A stretch of 64,000 nucleotides of DNA, taken from Dasyornis broadbenti (lineage: Eukaryota; Chordata; Aves; Passeriformes; Dasyornithidae). The stretch covers positions 147,073 to 211,072 of the forward strand of contig VZRN01001316.1 in assembly GCA_013397935.1 (NCBI GenBank), given 5' to 3'. Made by a program: the position numbers and the translations under genes. Below, piece after piece: positions 30,001-45,000 of the stretch (positions are counted from its first letter, which is position 1; each line of letters opens with the position of its first letter). Below the pieces are notes generated by a model that made no database searches, was not told where the DNA came from, and saw only the letters and a program-made list of their open reading frames with translations.

Positions 30001-33000
30001 AAAGCTACAACTTCATTTACCTGGCAAATTAGAAGTCCATTTTAAACCAGACAGATCAAAAGTGGCATTGCACAACAACATTGCACCCACTTTAACCTTG
30101 ATACTTCTCTGGGATTCTGTTCAACACTGTTAGTAACTATGATGAAAGATGGATCATTCAGGAAAAACGCGTTCTCATTGCTTCCCTTCAAAGGGATGTA
30201 ATATAGATGTTTTGCATTACAATAAAACTTCTTTAAGTCTGTCTCTCATTTGGAAAACTGCTTGAAGGTAAATTGAACAAGTACCCACAAGGTGTTAAGG
30301 GTCTACTACTGCCACCTAATGTATTTGAAACCATTAGCCCAGAATTACACATTTTTAATACAGTGTCTCAGCATAGTATCATTCTCTTCCTCCTCAACAC
30401 ATCCCTATCAGCTGCTTATATCACCATGCTTTGTCACAATGAAGAAAAAAAACTGTATCTTGAGGAAATAAGACAGGATAAAACTTCAAAGTAGCAGAAG
30501 AGTTTACAATTAAATATTGGCTGCTATAAAACAAGAGTTTCTTCAACTTGGCAAAAGCTAACTACAGAAGGCATATAATTTACCCATTTAACCAGGAGAG
30601 AGTGGCAAATATCTCCTATCCAGTTCATCTGACACATAAACCAATTCATTAAAACTTTTCTTTAAAAATGCACTTAGCTATGCATCCATGAAAAGTAGTC
30701 TCTCAGAGAAAATTAAAAAGGCAAAAAAGCAAAATTCTTGACCATGTTGGTACAATACATCTGAAGCAACCTTCTGGTGCGTGGGTTTCTCTTTCCCAAC
30801 AGAATGGGATATGGGGGGGAAAGAAACAATTTCACAATATAATTATGCTATGATCAATGACTCTTTATTCACTCTAGCTAAGAATCTAGTATTTTCACTC
30901 TACTTGCGAGCATTTTTATGTTAAATTAGTTCACTAACACAATTAGTTCAGTTTGTTGCGTGCAGTTGAAGGCTCAGTGGAAACAGAGCAATGCAAGGAA
31001 GAATTAGCTTTGCACAGCGTTTTTAAACATGGGGGCAGGGGAAACATCACTATGACTGTCATAAGTTACACTTTTTGGGTTTAATCTATTTTAGAAAATG
31101 CTATTAACTACTTCCTAAAGTACATATCAAAACCTGAAATTCAGTATCTTATAAAGGGAACAATCACAGTTTTAAATGAAATGTTTAGCAGAGTTTAATT
31201 CTATCCCACAGAAATAAACAGGAAAAAAAACCTCTACATTTATTTTATCAGTTTGGTATCCATTCAAAAAGGGATCTTAGTACAAACAGTTCAAATTAAA
31301 AACACTATGCTGGAACTCAAAACAGCTGCAGCATTGCATGCTATATGATCTTTAAGGTCCCTTCCAATCATTCTATGATTTTATGATACTATCATGCACA
31401 GCAACTCTGTCTTCTCTTCTGGAAATTCAACAACAGATTCCAGAGATGAAAGGCATAAACAAGTCCAATATTAGGAATTTTACCTTTCTCCCAATCTTTC
31501 GTGACCCATCAAGAGGTTAGACAGTTGATCTACAAAGGATTGCCAAGAACATAACACAAAACACAAGTACCAGGGGCCCAGGGAACCACACTGGCACCGA
31601 CCAAACAGTGGGTAACACGCAGCAAACCTGCAGCCATTGGAAAAGCTCAGGTAAGAAAACAGGAGACAAGTTAAAAGTGATTCCCTACCAGCTTATGTCT
31701 GACAAATAACACTGGGCATAAAGGCCCTTTGCTCCTGAGGAGGCTGCATGACTGAGCTTTATTTTAAATCCCTGAGGAAACAAAGAACTACCAAGTTGAC
31801 TTCTTGCAAATCAAACAATTACAAAACTAAATTTCAACATTCTCCAAACAGTACCTAAAGGTGTATTTACAAAACATGGTAGTTTTCCGTGTTCAACTTG
31901 TATTACGTATTTAAATAGCTATTACCACAGAATATATCTAAATCCAGTTGCAATTCGTATCTTCCCAGTACCTGTATTAACAGCATTAAATTCTCCTTTT
32001 GTTTTAATTAACTTTTTCAGTGCACCTTAACCTATGATACAGTTTAAGACATACAAGAAAGACTGGACTCCAACAGATTGTTTAATAACATGCAAATTTG
32101 TAGCTCCATGCAGGAAATGAAATATCCTAAATCTTTACATCACATCAGATTCATATGTGCATTGAAAGCAAATAAATCATTTAAACCACGATACAGAGAA
32201 TCTTTTTAAATTTGCATTTATCTACAGTAAATACTGCCATGTTCTTTAATAGCTTGCTAGTGCAATCTTAGCAAACTAATGATTTATGATTTTGACATTT
32301 TAAATATCAGAAATCTGTCATTTTATGACATCCAGTAGGAAGTCTGCTGGAGTTACATTCCTCTGAATTTAAACTCAAATACATGAAATACACATAGCAA
32401 AATACTATACCAAGTGTCCATTTCATTATACCAGCTATTTCCTCCCCAGCTACATGTCTAAAAGTTATCTAATTTTTTTTACTTGAAATAATAATAGTTT
32501 GGTTTTTTTTTTTAATCTTCATCAAGCAAAATATCTTTTTGTCAATTCTGGAAATATCACCCATCAGCAAATAAACACAATCTGCTGAACACTGAGAGAA
32601 CCATACCTCAGTCACCAAGCTGCACAGATCTGCATCATGTCCTACCTTAATCCCTCCCCTCAAGGAAGGAGCCCAAAAGATAACATTTCTAATACCACAT
32701 TAATCAACAAATCCAGAGTGGGGAACAAACCCTACAGGTCAGGATGGCTTGACAGTGAATACCTTTCTTGCATCCACTTATATCAGTCAGGACTTTCACA
32801 CTGTAAGCAATTTTTTTCTGCCTACAGGCTAAATCAGAAAAAAGCTGACATTGTTGACCACTGACACCATACCTGAGCAAATATAGCTGCAGTTTACATA
32901 TACTTAAAAATAAGGATCCACATAGAAGTTAGGTAGGTTAAAATTATCAAAGAAGACTGATTCCCACTGCCAGAGAAGAGTCTTCTCTGCCAACGGACAG

Positions 33001-36000
33001 TGAAAGAAAAAACCTTAAACACTAATAATACATTTAGAGACACCTAAAAACCCAAAAAACAATTACCTGAAGCAATTTGCCCAGGCCTTCTTGCAATTAA
33101 ATCACATTCGCTACCCTGCTTAGTATTCAGCATCTGAAAAAAATAACAGCCTCCTTTTTTTTAAAGCTACTAATATGTAAAATATTACCAAATATAGGTA
33201 TTTGTTCAACCGAGCCGGGGTGCAAAGACAGCAATTATAATTCAAATAGAAAACATTTTAAGATGCTTCATTTAAACATTTATTCTACTTATGATTCTAT
33301 GAGTTATTCCATTTATTTCAATTTTACAAAGAAATCGCTGGTGTATTAAACCCCTTCCAATTACAAAATACAAACAATTACAGAATTATTCTTGTGTATG
33401 CCATTTATACTGAACAGAAATACTTCTAAAAATATATATCCACAATGAGTAAATAATGTACAATAACACACTTTATTTGAGCTTCTGAAAATTGCAACTT
33501 CCTAAGCTAAGAAAACTAGAAAAAATGTAAATAATGCTCAAAATGTCTCCCAATGCATCCAAAAAGAGGTATGTGCACCCAAGCAAGACACTCCTCTGGA
33601 ACATGGAAGGAAAATACTTTATGTATCATTACTAAAAATAAAATTAAAATTAAAAATAGTGTTTATTTTATATTTAACACTTTTTAATTTCTACTTTTTG
33701 TATTTTTTATAATATGATATACTAGTATGACAACCCATATATAATTTATAAATAACTGTATACATTTATTGGGAGTGAATGATCAACTTTTCTTTTTTAA
33801 GTAATGTCTTGTGCAATCAAAAAGGTTTAAGACCACTTTCTATATGCCAGAGAACAGACAATATGTCTCCATAATTTTTCTCCAGATCAGTACATCTGCC
33901 TGGTATTTTACAGTGGGTTGATGGTAGAAAGCCACCACTCTACAGAATCTGAAGTTTGCATCCTGCAAGTCCTATACAATTCTTCACAGAACTTTGTAAC
34001 TTTTGACTTAGATTTGATATCCACTTTGTGATACTTACAAAGTACCTTATTTCAAAAGTGCATAACAATGGAATTCTACAAGTAAAAAGGTTATGAGTTC
34101 ATTCTAGAAAACATGTTTGAAAGTGTTTTGCTAGCTTGGAGAAACTAGAGAATAACAGCTACAAGTAAAGGAGGAAGGCAAAAGAAACAAAGGAAATCGC
34201 AGAAAAGTAACAAACCAAAACATGTTCCAAACATGGAATTGTATACCAACAGCAAAGAAACATACAAGGGAAATAAACTGAAGCTCAAAAAACCACGAAA
34301 GAATACAAGACAAAGAGATGAATCGATTTACTTATAAAGCTCTGGCAGGTTTTAACAACCATAATGTTAAGCACTTCCTCTCCTACTGGAAGACGCAGTC
34401 CCCTCCCCATTGTACGTGTTGGAAGCAAATGTGTGCCAGCTCCTCCACTGCCAACACATTTCACAGCTCAACAGACAAATTGCTGGGAATCTCAGCACAA
34501 CTAAAGGCACCAGGTTACATATTCCAACAGAAACCAAGAACTAGCACATCTGTTTCTGTAATTTCTTGCAGTGCCCCAGTCCATAATAGCTGGAAAACAC
34601 CAACCACATTTGCCTGCTCAGAACTGGCAGAGTTTGCGGCCACAGCTACAGCAGACACAGTGACGAGTTTGGATGTAAGAAACACGAAATGACATGCTAC
34701 AGGGAAATACAACACTCAGCTTTCCCTGTTGCCATTTTTAAAATTTTCTGCAGGTGTGATCAACACGGGAGAAGCACGCAGACAAACCTGGCTAGAATAG
34801 ATGGTGTTTACAATAAGGAACAGCTTTTTGTTTATTCTTACCAAGTAATAACGTTTTTTACTTTTTTGCTTTCAGATTCTGCCCCCTTCAGGTTTTTGCC
34901 ATTCCTTTGTTTAAAGTTTAAAAAAAAATGGATTACTGGAAGCCAGTGTATGAAAATATTGCTATACTGGTGATTTCTACTAACCAGAAGAAAAAGGTGC
35001 CTTTGTGAGAACAGGTACATCAGTAAAGCCTCCACAATTAGACCATTTTTACTTTTATTTCTTTCAATTCCCACAAAGTAATACTTGTGGAAAGCAAGGA
35101 TAGAACTGATACTCTGACACTTCATGTTTGTTAAAAGCAGCTTACATTTCTGTTTGAAAAAATATCTTACAGCTTTCTCTCCTCCCTGATTTGTCCCAAC
35201 ACTGTTTTTTGGCTGGCTGGGGTTTTTTCCTACTGGTATAGAAATTCTATTACTCTAAGGCTCTACCCCACCTTGATTTCTCTCTTGTCCCTTTTCTCCG
35301 CATATAGGCAATGACTGAAACAAACTGTCTCCAAGGAACAGGCACGAGTGCTGCGTATGTTATCACTCTCACCTACAAACAGACTCTCCTGTTTACAGTG
35401 TTACAACGAAGGTAATTTTAATTGTTGACCAGCGCTCCAATAAAATTAGATCTAGAAAGGCAAAAGCAGCCTCAATTAATACAAATCCAAACTACATTCC
35501 ATTTGATTTCTTTAATTTTGCAATCAAATACTACCAACAGCAACCACCAAATATTGTTCAGAAAACCTGGCAAGACCCTTCCATTCCCTGCAGCCAACTG
35601 CAGTTTAGACTGGAGAAAAGCAACAACTACCACACAAAAGGGGGCTGAATTACATTTTGAACCAAGTATTGAGCCAGTAAAGCCAGCATTTGCTTAGCCT
35701 TGATCTCTGCTATTTGTAACTTTGAAAAAATTTTTTTTAAAATACCAAATTCAACAGATTTATCAAAAATTATGTTAAAACACAGCATTCATGGAATTCT
35801 CACCATTCTTTCATCAACACTGTCACATCATGTATCTGCACTTCAAAGGCAAAAAAGGCTTTTACTGGAATTACTAGACTCGCAAGGATTCAAGAATTTA
35901 GAAGGATGCTTAAACCCTGCCCCACACAAAACCTGTGAATCAAAACTAAATTATTACCCATGAATGATAATTCAGATAAGCTGAAAAAGGCTACATCCGA

Positions 36001-39000
36001 ATAATGTACAAGTTTGTGACATGGTGTTTCTTGGAACACTCTTTTCCCTGTGAAAAGTGTGATTAACTGAACAATAAATCTTGCTTCAGTGAGACAGTGA
36101 AGGAAAGAACATCTGCCACTAAGAAAAGCTACTCAACTTGAACACAAAGAAAGTATCATTATCAAAGAAGAGGTTAATGCCATCAAAACAAACAACAGTA
36201 TAATCTTTTCAGAAAAATCTTCTCTCTCATTCCATATCCAAATTGTTTTCCCTTTTTTCTTTAGTGTTAACAGCCACTGTATTCCTACATAATTTCCCTC
36301 AAATTCTGTAAGCAGTAAAACCCCAGAATAATAAAAGAACAAGTAACTATCCTCCTAGTTTCTCAAAAATCTCTCTTCGATACAAACTGTATTTATTTAC
36401 TATAACAAGTTTCAAAAAAAAACACAACCATGTATCATCTATGATAGTCATGGATTCTGGGGCTGCAAGGGTAACGACAGAATTTACAAATAAAAGAATC
36501 TTTCGAAAGCATAGAGAGCTTCAACATTTTTCATCTAAACAAAAAAATGGAAAAATATTTTCAGCTTATAAGTAAATCATTTTGATTTAAACTGTAAAGC
36601 TGGAGATTCAGTGAAGCTTCTAACAGAGGAGCTATTTCCTCCTCTTTTCTTATACTGGCACATTACCTCTAGAAATAAAGTTTTGCCAAGCAAATGCAGC
36701 ACTATGGAGAATCACAGATGCTCAGTTTTAGCAACTCAAGTTTTAGCAACTCAAGTTCTTAGTAACTATTTCCTGCAGCTTTCCATACACATAAATATTT
36801 ACTTATAAGAGAGATTTCCCGATACAACAGAAAAAGTAATTGCCATAAAAATCATGAAACAAGAAACAAGTTCAAGACAGCAACCCAATCAACAGTATAG
36901 ACTGTGGTCTCTAAGGCGTGAAGCCAGCACCAGCACCACTATCTGATATTTGGAGTAAGTTAAGGGAGTGTATCTTGAAACTCATGGATACATATGCCTT
37001 TAAGAGGAAGACAGAGAAAAAAACTAAAACAACAAAAGCCTTTAATCTTAGGGTTTCCTTTTCCTTTCAGCCTACATATTGCCCTTTGTTCCAGCCTAAC
37101 TCAGAGAACAAAGCCCAAAGAGCACTACTACCTACTATCTGCCCCAGTAGTAACACCACTGTGTACATACATGCTCTTCTTCACAGTTCACCACACTTTT
37201 CTGAGTAGAAATATAACTTTGAAGCAGTAGCTATGACTTTGTAAGATTAAACTACCATTAATGCTATACCAACTTTGTTTATACACTGAGCATTAATTGG
37301 CCTTTTTGTGTCAAAGATTAAGTCATATGGCTCTGTTCCCAAGCTTCAGTGTCCTTACAATGTGCACATTTCTGTGTAAGGCCACCAGTTACTCTCTGTA
37401 GTGGGTTAACCCTGGCTGGATGCCAGACACAAAGCCTCTCCATCACTCCCTTCCACAGCTGAACAGGGGAGAGAAAATATAATGAAGGGTTCACGAGTTG
37501 AGATGAGGACAGAGAGAGATCACTCAGTCACAGGCAAAACAGACTCAAAGACATTAATTGAATATACTACTAACAAAACAGTACTCATTATAGAGCACTA
37601 TAACGAGAAGTAAAATAAGACCTTAAACATCTTCCCGCCACCTCTCCCTCCTTTGCAGCTCTATCTTCTCCCCTGCAGCACAGGGAGGCAGGGAATACGA
37701 ATCCTTCCCCTGCTCCATTGTGGGGTCCCTCCCATAGGAGACAGTCTTCCATGACCTTCTCCCACCTGAGTCCATCCCAGGGGCAACAGTTCTCCAAAAA
37801 CTGCTGCCATGTGGGTCATTCTACCATGAGGTGCAGTCTTTCAAGGACAGGCTGCACCAGCATGGGTCCCCCACAGGGTCACAAGCCCTACCAGGAAACC
37901 TGCTCCAGCATGGGACTCCTCCATGCGCTGCAGGTGGATCTCTGCACCCCCGTGGATCTCCATGGGCTACAGGGGCACAGCTACTTCACCATGGTCTGCA
38001 CCAGGGGCTGCAGAGGAATCTCAGCTCTGGTGCCTGAAGTCCCTCCTGCCTCCCCTTCTGCACTGACCTTGGTGTCTGCAGAGCTGTTCCTGTCCCATGT
38101 TCTCACTCCACTCTTCTCTGGCCACAATTACATCTGCACAATAAACCTTTTTTTTTTCCTTCTTCTTAAATTTGTTATCCCAGAGGCATTACCACCATCT
38201 CTGATTGGCCCAGTCTTCACCAGTAGCAGGTCCATCTTGGAGCCATCAGGCATTGGCTCTCCTGGCCATGGAGAAAGCTTCTGGCAGCTGCTCACAGAAG
38301 CCACCCTTACAGTCCCCCCAGTTACCAAAACCTTGCCACACAAACCCAATACATTCTCACACCTCACATTCTTCCAATTTATATTTCTCTACCCACCCTT
38401 AATTTTGCAACCAAGTATACAGCTCACAGTAACTGTAGTTAGTTTTTCCACTCATTATGTTTCGGCACAGAAAACATATGTTAAAAAAAAAATAGTCATT
38501 TCATCGGTACTATTTCTGTTGTTCTCTGGAATTCAGAAAACTCTTCCTAAAGCCAAACTAAATGCAAAACGATATTTCCTGAAACTTCCAGTTCCTAGAC
38601 TTTTAAGTCACAAGAGATCACAGAATTGTTAGGGTTGGAAGGGACCTCTGGACATCATCCAGTCCAACCCCTCTGCCAAAGCAAGGTCACCTGGAGCAGG
38701 TGACGCAGGAATATGTACAGGTGAGGCTGGAAAGTCTCCAGAGAGACTCCACAACCTCCCTGGGCAGTCTATTCCAGAGCTCTGCCACCCTCACTGTAAA
38801 CAAGCTTTTGCTTGTGTTGAGGTAGGACTTGTGAGTTTATAGGGACTGCTTCTCATCCTGTCACTGCACACCACTGAAAAGAGCCAGGCACCGCCCTCTT
38901 GGGCACATGCTTTGTTAACAGCTCAAGCTCCTAACAATGCAGTTAGATTGCAATATGACAGCAACTTGAGTAACTAAAAAAATTTATCACTTTGTATGTC

Positions 39001-42000
39001 ACATGTGGTCAAATCCACAAAGATAATTTTTTCCTTTTTTAGAAATACTGATAAGAGTACTGTAGCAGTAGGGAGGGGCACAGAGGGCAGAAAATAAGTT
39101 CAAAGAAATAAATGCGAACTTCATTCACTTATACACTGTTTGAGGCGTAAGGAAAATTTCCTAAATAGAAGATTCTGCCACTTGAATTTTTTTTTTTTTT
39201 TGCATTTTAAACTCATGAAAAGCATTATTTAATTGCTAGCGAAAGATTCCCAATCACTCATTCTACACCTGCTTAACTTGATTCCTCCAAAAACTAAACA
39301 GGCTTGAAGTCAAGCACAAGTTTGATGCCTTCAATGCTTGTCAAGACAAGAACTCATTAACACTTACAGCAGAGAACAGGCAGAGTGCTTGGAATAGCTG
39401 ATAGCTGCTGTGTCAAGAAGTAACAAAATATTAAATTTCAGGATACTGCCTTTAAAATTTAGTTATTTTACCAAGGTAATAATTAACTCTAAATAGTCGA
39501 CTAAGAAAATAAAAATTTGTTGTAACTGGAATAACATTATTTCACAATTGGTGAACAGCATACGACTACTTTCTCCAAAACCTACTTTCATCTCAATTAC
39601 AACACATTATATGCATTGTTTGTTTCAAATCACGGAACCATAGAAGAAAAAGCAGTTCTTAGTATAAAGCAAAACTCACACAAGTGCTTCAGCTATTATT
39701 TTGGTGTACAGCAGTTATCTTAACGTAAAACAAACAGCAAGTGCAAAATAGGTGTTTTGATTATGACAAACTTTGTGGTTTAAGCTTTATTCTTAACAAA
39801 TTTAAGACTTCTGCCATCAGTTCAGTAAACAGTGATTTATTCAGAAAATCTGTTTACTGATTATAGACCCATAAGTTTACATGCAGAAAGCTTTTTGCTT
39901 GTTTGTTTCACATTTTTCTTTTTTCCATTTGTATGAAAATGCCCATACAAACAATCCTGTTTCTAAGCTGTGTGGTATTCCATGCTGTAAAACATTCATT
40001 TCCTCAGAAATACAACTGCTGTCTTTCTAGAATTATTATTACAAGACCTCTGGCTCTCTTTACACTTTCCTATGAGAATGAAAATACTGATTCCTTGGGA
40101 ACTGCACTTAAACTTAATTCTCTGAAAACATACTCTCTTTGAATTGTTCAATATGAGACTTGCACTCTGAGAAACACCAGTATCTGCTGAGAAATGATGC
40201 TTTCTGGGCCATGAAATAAAAATACTTTTTATAAAATAATTCTTACGGACATCACTTTTAAGAACTGTCAAAGGTTCAAAATTTGTGTTTTCATCATATG
40301 AGTTGTAGGCCCACATTCTCCTCATTTATACTGGCCCTATTTTCAGCTGAGCTTTTTTTTTTTTTACACACCAACACAACAATATTCAGGATTTATTTCA
40401 TCGTCTATCTTGACATCTTTCATAATCAGCAACTTCCCTGAAGCAGAGCAGCATTATTTCTTGTTAAATGAAACATTCCAAAACAGGGCAGGAAAATCTG
40501 CAACGAAGTGAAGGAGAAAACAACAACAGATCTGAAGGCACAAAAAAAAAAAGGAATTATTTTTAAGGGATAATAAATAGAATGAGAACTACAGACTTTC
40601 ATCTCAGTGAAACAGTATGTTGAGAAGACTAAATCTGAAAGCAAATTCCTGAGGTTCCTAAGACAGAGGGAAGGGTTGCAGGACACCACGGGTTTCAAGA
40701 TAGCAATGCAGCAGTTTGAAAAGAAAAAACAAATACTGATTTTCTACTATATTATCCTGTATATATATATATATATATATATATCATAGAAATATGTACA
40801 AAACTCATATTATGCTTGTACCTTTTCCTGCTTTCCTCTTCAGCACACACTGGTACTTATTACTTCTAGTTTCATTCAGATTTTCCATAAATATCCTTAG
40901 AGCAAAAAATCTGCTTTGTATAGGCTTTCTAGATCAGTGTGGAGTAGGGTTAGAAAACTATTTGCTCTTACCTTGCCTTTTCATTCTTAAATCTTACCTG
41001 ATCTTCAATTACCACTCATTCACACACACATTATCAAAGAATCGTAGAGTGATTTGGGTTGGAAGGGATTTTAAAGATCATTTGGTTCCAACTTCTCTGC
41101 CGTGGGTAGGAACGTTTTCTGCCAGACCAAGTTGCTTAGGATGCCATTTAACCTGGCTTTGGACACTTTCAGGGATGGGGTTTCCACAATTTCTCTGGGT
41201 AACCTGCTCCAGTGCCTCACAGTCCTGACAATTAAGAATTTCTTCTTAATATCTAAGTAAAACCTGCTCTTTTTCAGTGTAGAGCCATTACCCCCTGTTC
41301 TATCAATAAAGGTTTGTAAGAAGCCCCTCCGCAGCTCTCTTGTAGCTCCTTTAGGTACTGAATACAAGGCTGCAGTGAGGTATTCCTGGAGCCTTGCCTT
41401 CTCCAGGCTGAACAACCCCAACTCTCTCAGCTTTTCCTCATGGGAGAGGTGTTCCATACCCACTCATCCCAATACAGAAGACTCAGCAGCAATACAAAAA
41501 TGGCAGAGCTGCTTCTTTCACCATCATCAATTCGAAACGTAGCCAAAAAGACTTCCAGAATCCTCCTTGCTCATCTCTCTCAGCCTCCAGTAGCTGCTGT
41601 ACAATGCACCATCCTGGACTGTAATTTTGCATCATTCTAAAACATTTGTCCCACTCATTTCAGCACATCCAAAACATATGCAAATCCTTCTGTTCCAGGT
41701 GCAGTTCAAGATTTTAACTTTTAATTCCATTTTCCCAAAGGAAATTCAGCCACAACTTACTCTTTTTCTTCCTTTTTCACCTAAAAACAGAAGATACCCT
41801 GCTTTTCAATAGGTATTTGTCTTTTACTTATTTTGTGTACAATGCTGCCTTCACTTCTGGTTTTGCATCTATTTTTCTGTCAAGGTGTTCTTCTCAAGTA
41901 CTTTATTGTCTTCTATTCTATGCTGTCCTAATACTGCTTTCAGCAGTCACTGATAGAGTAGAACATACAGGCAATTATAACTCAAGTTTCTTATTTGATC

Positions 42001-45000
42001 AAAGCTATAGTGATTTGAGGAAGAAATAAAAAGTCTATAAAAACACAAAAGAAACATTGATCGTAGTACCATGCACAGAATTTGGAAGGGAAAAGAAGTT
42101 TCCAGAGGAAATAGATTTTTTCCTACGTCCTCTTGGTCTCATTTAATTTGAGCAGCCTGTACAAAGATTGTCTTTGTACAGAACCAATCTTTGAACAGCT
42201 CCATTAGATCAACTTATCAGGTTTAAACCTGCCCTCATTTTCAGAGGCCAGTAATCTCTGCTAATAATACTTAGCAGATACTTTCCTTGAGAGTCATCTT
42301 GGTCAACTATAGCAGTGGTGCTGGTCACTTCACTCCACTTCTGATACAACCAACTCTTGTTTTCACACCCATCTATCAATATTGATAAACTCCTTCCTTG
42401 GGAGTTCATCCATGTCACTTGTGTCCTCTTCCAGATCTCCTCCCAGGTCCCCCAGAATATTCAGGTTACAACTCTCAAAATACCAATAAAAACCAGTCTG
42501 AAATAGAAGGTAAAATAACACATTTGGTTCTACTGTGCTGGAACCCACCAGCAACTATTTCTGAAACCTTACTTCAAATAGAAGACTCCTAACTTTTTCC
42601 TCTTGTTTTGCTGTTTTTCTCCTCATCTTGCATCTAAAACTACATAATGCACTTTCAGAAAACAGCACTGGGGCTTCTAACACTCAATCCAGGTCAAAGA
42701 AAGGCAGGATGAGGCTTCGAGCAGCCTGGTCTAGTAGAAGATGTCCCTGGCCATGGCAAGGGTTTGGAACGAAAAGATTTCTTAAGTTCCTTCCAACATA
42801 AACCATTCTATGATACTCTCTTAGTTAACAGGAGTTCAACATTTCTCCCTTTTCTTGTTACAAGCTGTCTGCATAACACAAGGAAAAAACAAATAAATCG
42901 AACAAATCAATCTCCCCCAGAAAGACATTACAGAACAGAATACACTAGTGTAGATTAGTAGCAGAATGTTTTCTGAATAATAAAAAAATTTGCACAGATC
43001 TTTGAAAAAAAAAAAAGACAAAAAAAATAGAAGGAAGTGAAGCAGCACAAAAAGGATAGATGTCTAAACACTTTCCCATCCTTTGGCTATTTAGAAACAC
43101 ATTTTTACCAAAATAAAATTAAGTGCTAACCTATCATTTATGTAAACTAGCATCAAAACGATCTGGCCAAAGATAATCACAGATATAAAGACTGGTTTCA
43201 CACACTCTTCAAAATAGCATAGTAATGGGTATTTTGTCAATTAATTCAAGGTATTGCAAGTTGATTTTTGTTCTTTTTCTTTCTCTTAGAAAGGCAACAA
43301 TGCCAATCACTGCCTCCTTATTCAAAAGTCAGAATTATGCACAGATCTGCTGCTACACAGAAACAAGACTGATGAGCACCATCTCATGGGCATCTCAGGT
43401 AACAGATCTGAAATAGAAAAAAAAACCTTTGTGAATGCTCCAGTATATGGATATACTTTCCAAAACATTGAAATCGAATGACACATAAGCATAATTTCAA
43501 AGTTTCAGATGCTTAGATATGAAAATGTGGCTCAAGGTAAGGATTTTCAAAAAAAATTACTGCAAAATTCACCGTAAATATATCTGACAGGAACATTGTC
43601 ACAGTCACACAGGAAGATTTTTAGAAGTATTTAGTCACTAAAAAACATTTTTAAGCAGTTATATACAAGAAACTAACACCACACTCATCCCAAAGAATCC
43701 ACTTTCTGGCAGAGGGACTCTTAACTAAGTTCTTAAAAAATAAGATAAGAGCAGTACCAACAGAACTCCTATTTCCCTTTTATGCCTGTAAGTAATTTTT
43801 AAAAATAACTTTAAAAGCACGATTACATACCTGTATGTTTTCTTTTCAGCTGTAAAATAACTAATGAGATTCTAAGAGATTGCTTACATCCATTCCAGCA
43901 GATCCTAGAATGATTAAAACCTGACTCCTTAAAAACAGTCTTGTGGGCCACATTACTTGGAGTACTTGACATTCAACAATACACTTCCCTCTGTGGCCTG
44001 AAATTTTACCCAGCAACAGCAATACCTCAGAAAGAACAATCCCTTTCACTTCTCTACTAGTTCAGGTTACAAACACTCTCCTATTGTAGCACATGACATT
44101 TTTATCTTTTCTTCAGTTAATTGAAAAGTTTAATACTAAATAAATTTATAGACAACTAACCTGGAGAAGCACATTTCTTATAAACAAAATTTTGTTCACT
44201 ATGGTTTCTGTAAGTTTTACTGGTAAAATATCTTGTAATTGTCACTGTCAAACCAGTTTTACTCCTTTGAGTGCTTTTACCAGCCCTGCACATCAAATGA
44301 AACTTTGTTTACTGTTTTTATTTATTGGATACCAGTTAACAAACAAACCAAGGACGAAAACAAAACAAAAGACTAATCACAGCATTTTAAGCACCACTGC
44401 AGCAATTCGAGTGAATGCAGATTCTGCTAGCACATGAAAAGCTGCTCCAGGCTAAGCACTCAACTACAAAAACAAGACTGTTAATTCTACAGCAGCAACA
44501 TTTCTTGAAAGATATAAAGCACTGTTGTGTCCCTCCCTGCCCTGAACGCAATCTAGTTCTGGGAAAGTTGTTCATTAGAACAGTGTGGCTGGCACCTGGA
44601 AGAGGAGGCCACAGTTCTCCAATCATTGTCACCTGCCTGCACCACCTTTGCAATCATTCCACCGCAGCTGAGGGTCAAGCCAGATCTAATATTTCAGATG
44701 CAGAGCAGGATGACTCTGCATAATCCTTCTGTGCCAACCCGACAGTGTTTCCTTGGCTTCCTTCCAAAACTCACTCCAGTGATCCCTATGCACAGCCTTC
44801 CCAGCACTGAGGCTCAGCCAGCTTCCCACTCAATGTATTAGTAAATTTGCCAGTCTAGATCCTTCCCAGTCAATAAGAAGGAGGATATTACAAATTCCTG
44901 TTACACAATTTGTCATGACATGAATCTCCATGAAACTATCAGGATCAGAACAGGTGCCTTTTCCCAAGTTCACTTTTTCCAGGACAAGTGTATCAACTCA

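Noticed and set aside
34318..34692. 124-codon plus-strand frame in LRBA intron 1
   Set aside because: Compositionally unremarkable, no recognised domain, no splice or promoter context.
37718..38632. The longest open frame in the window (304 codons, plus strand)
   Set aside because: It runs through the LTR and past its end, has no family resemblance, and its first part is translated tandem LTR units; a chance frame in GC-rich repeat sequence.
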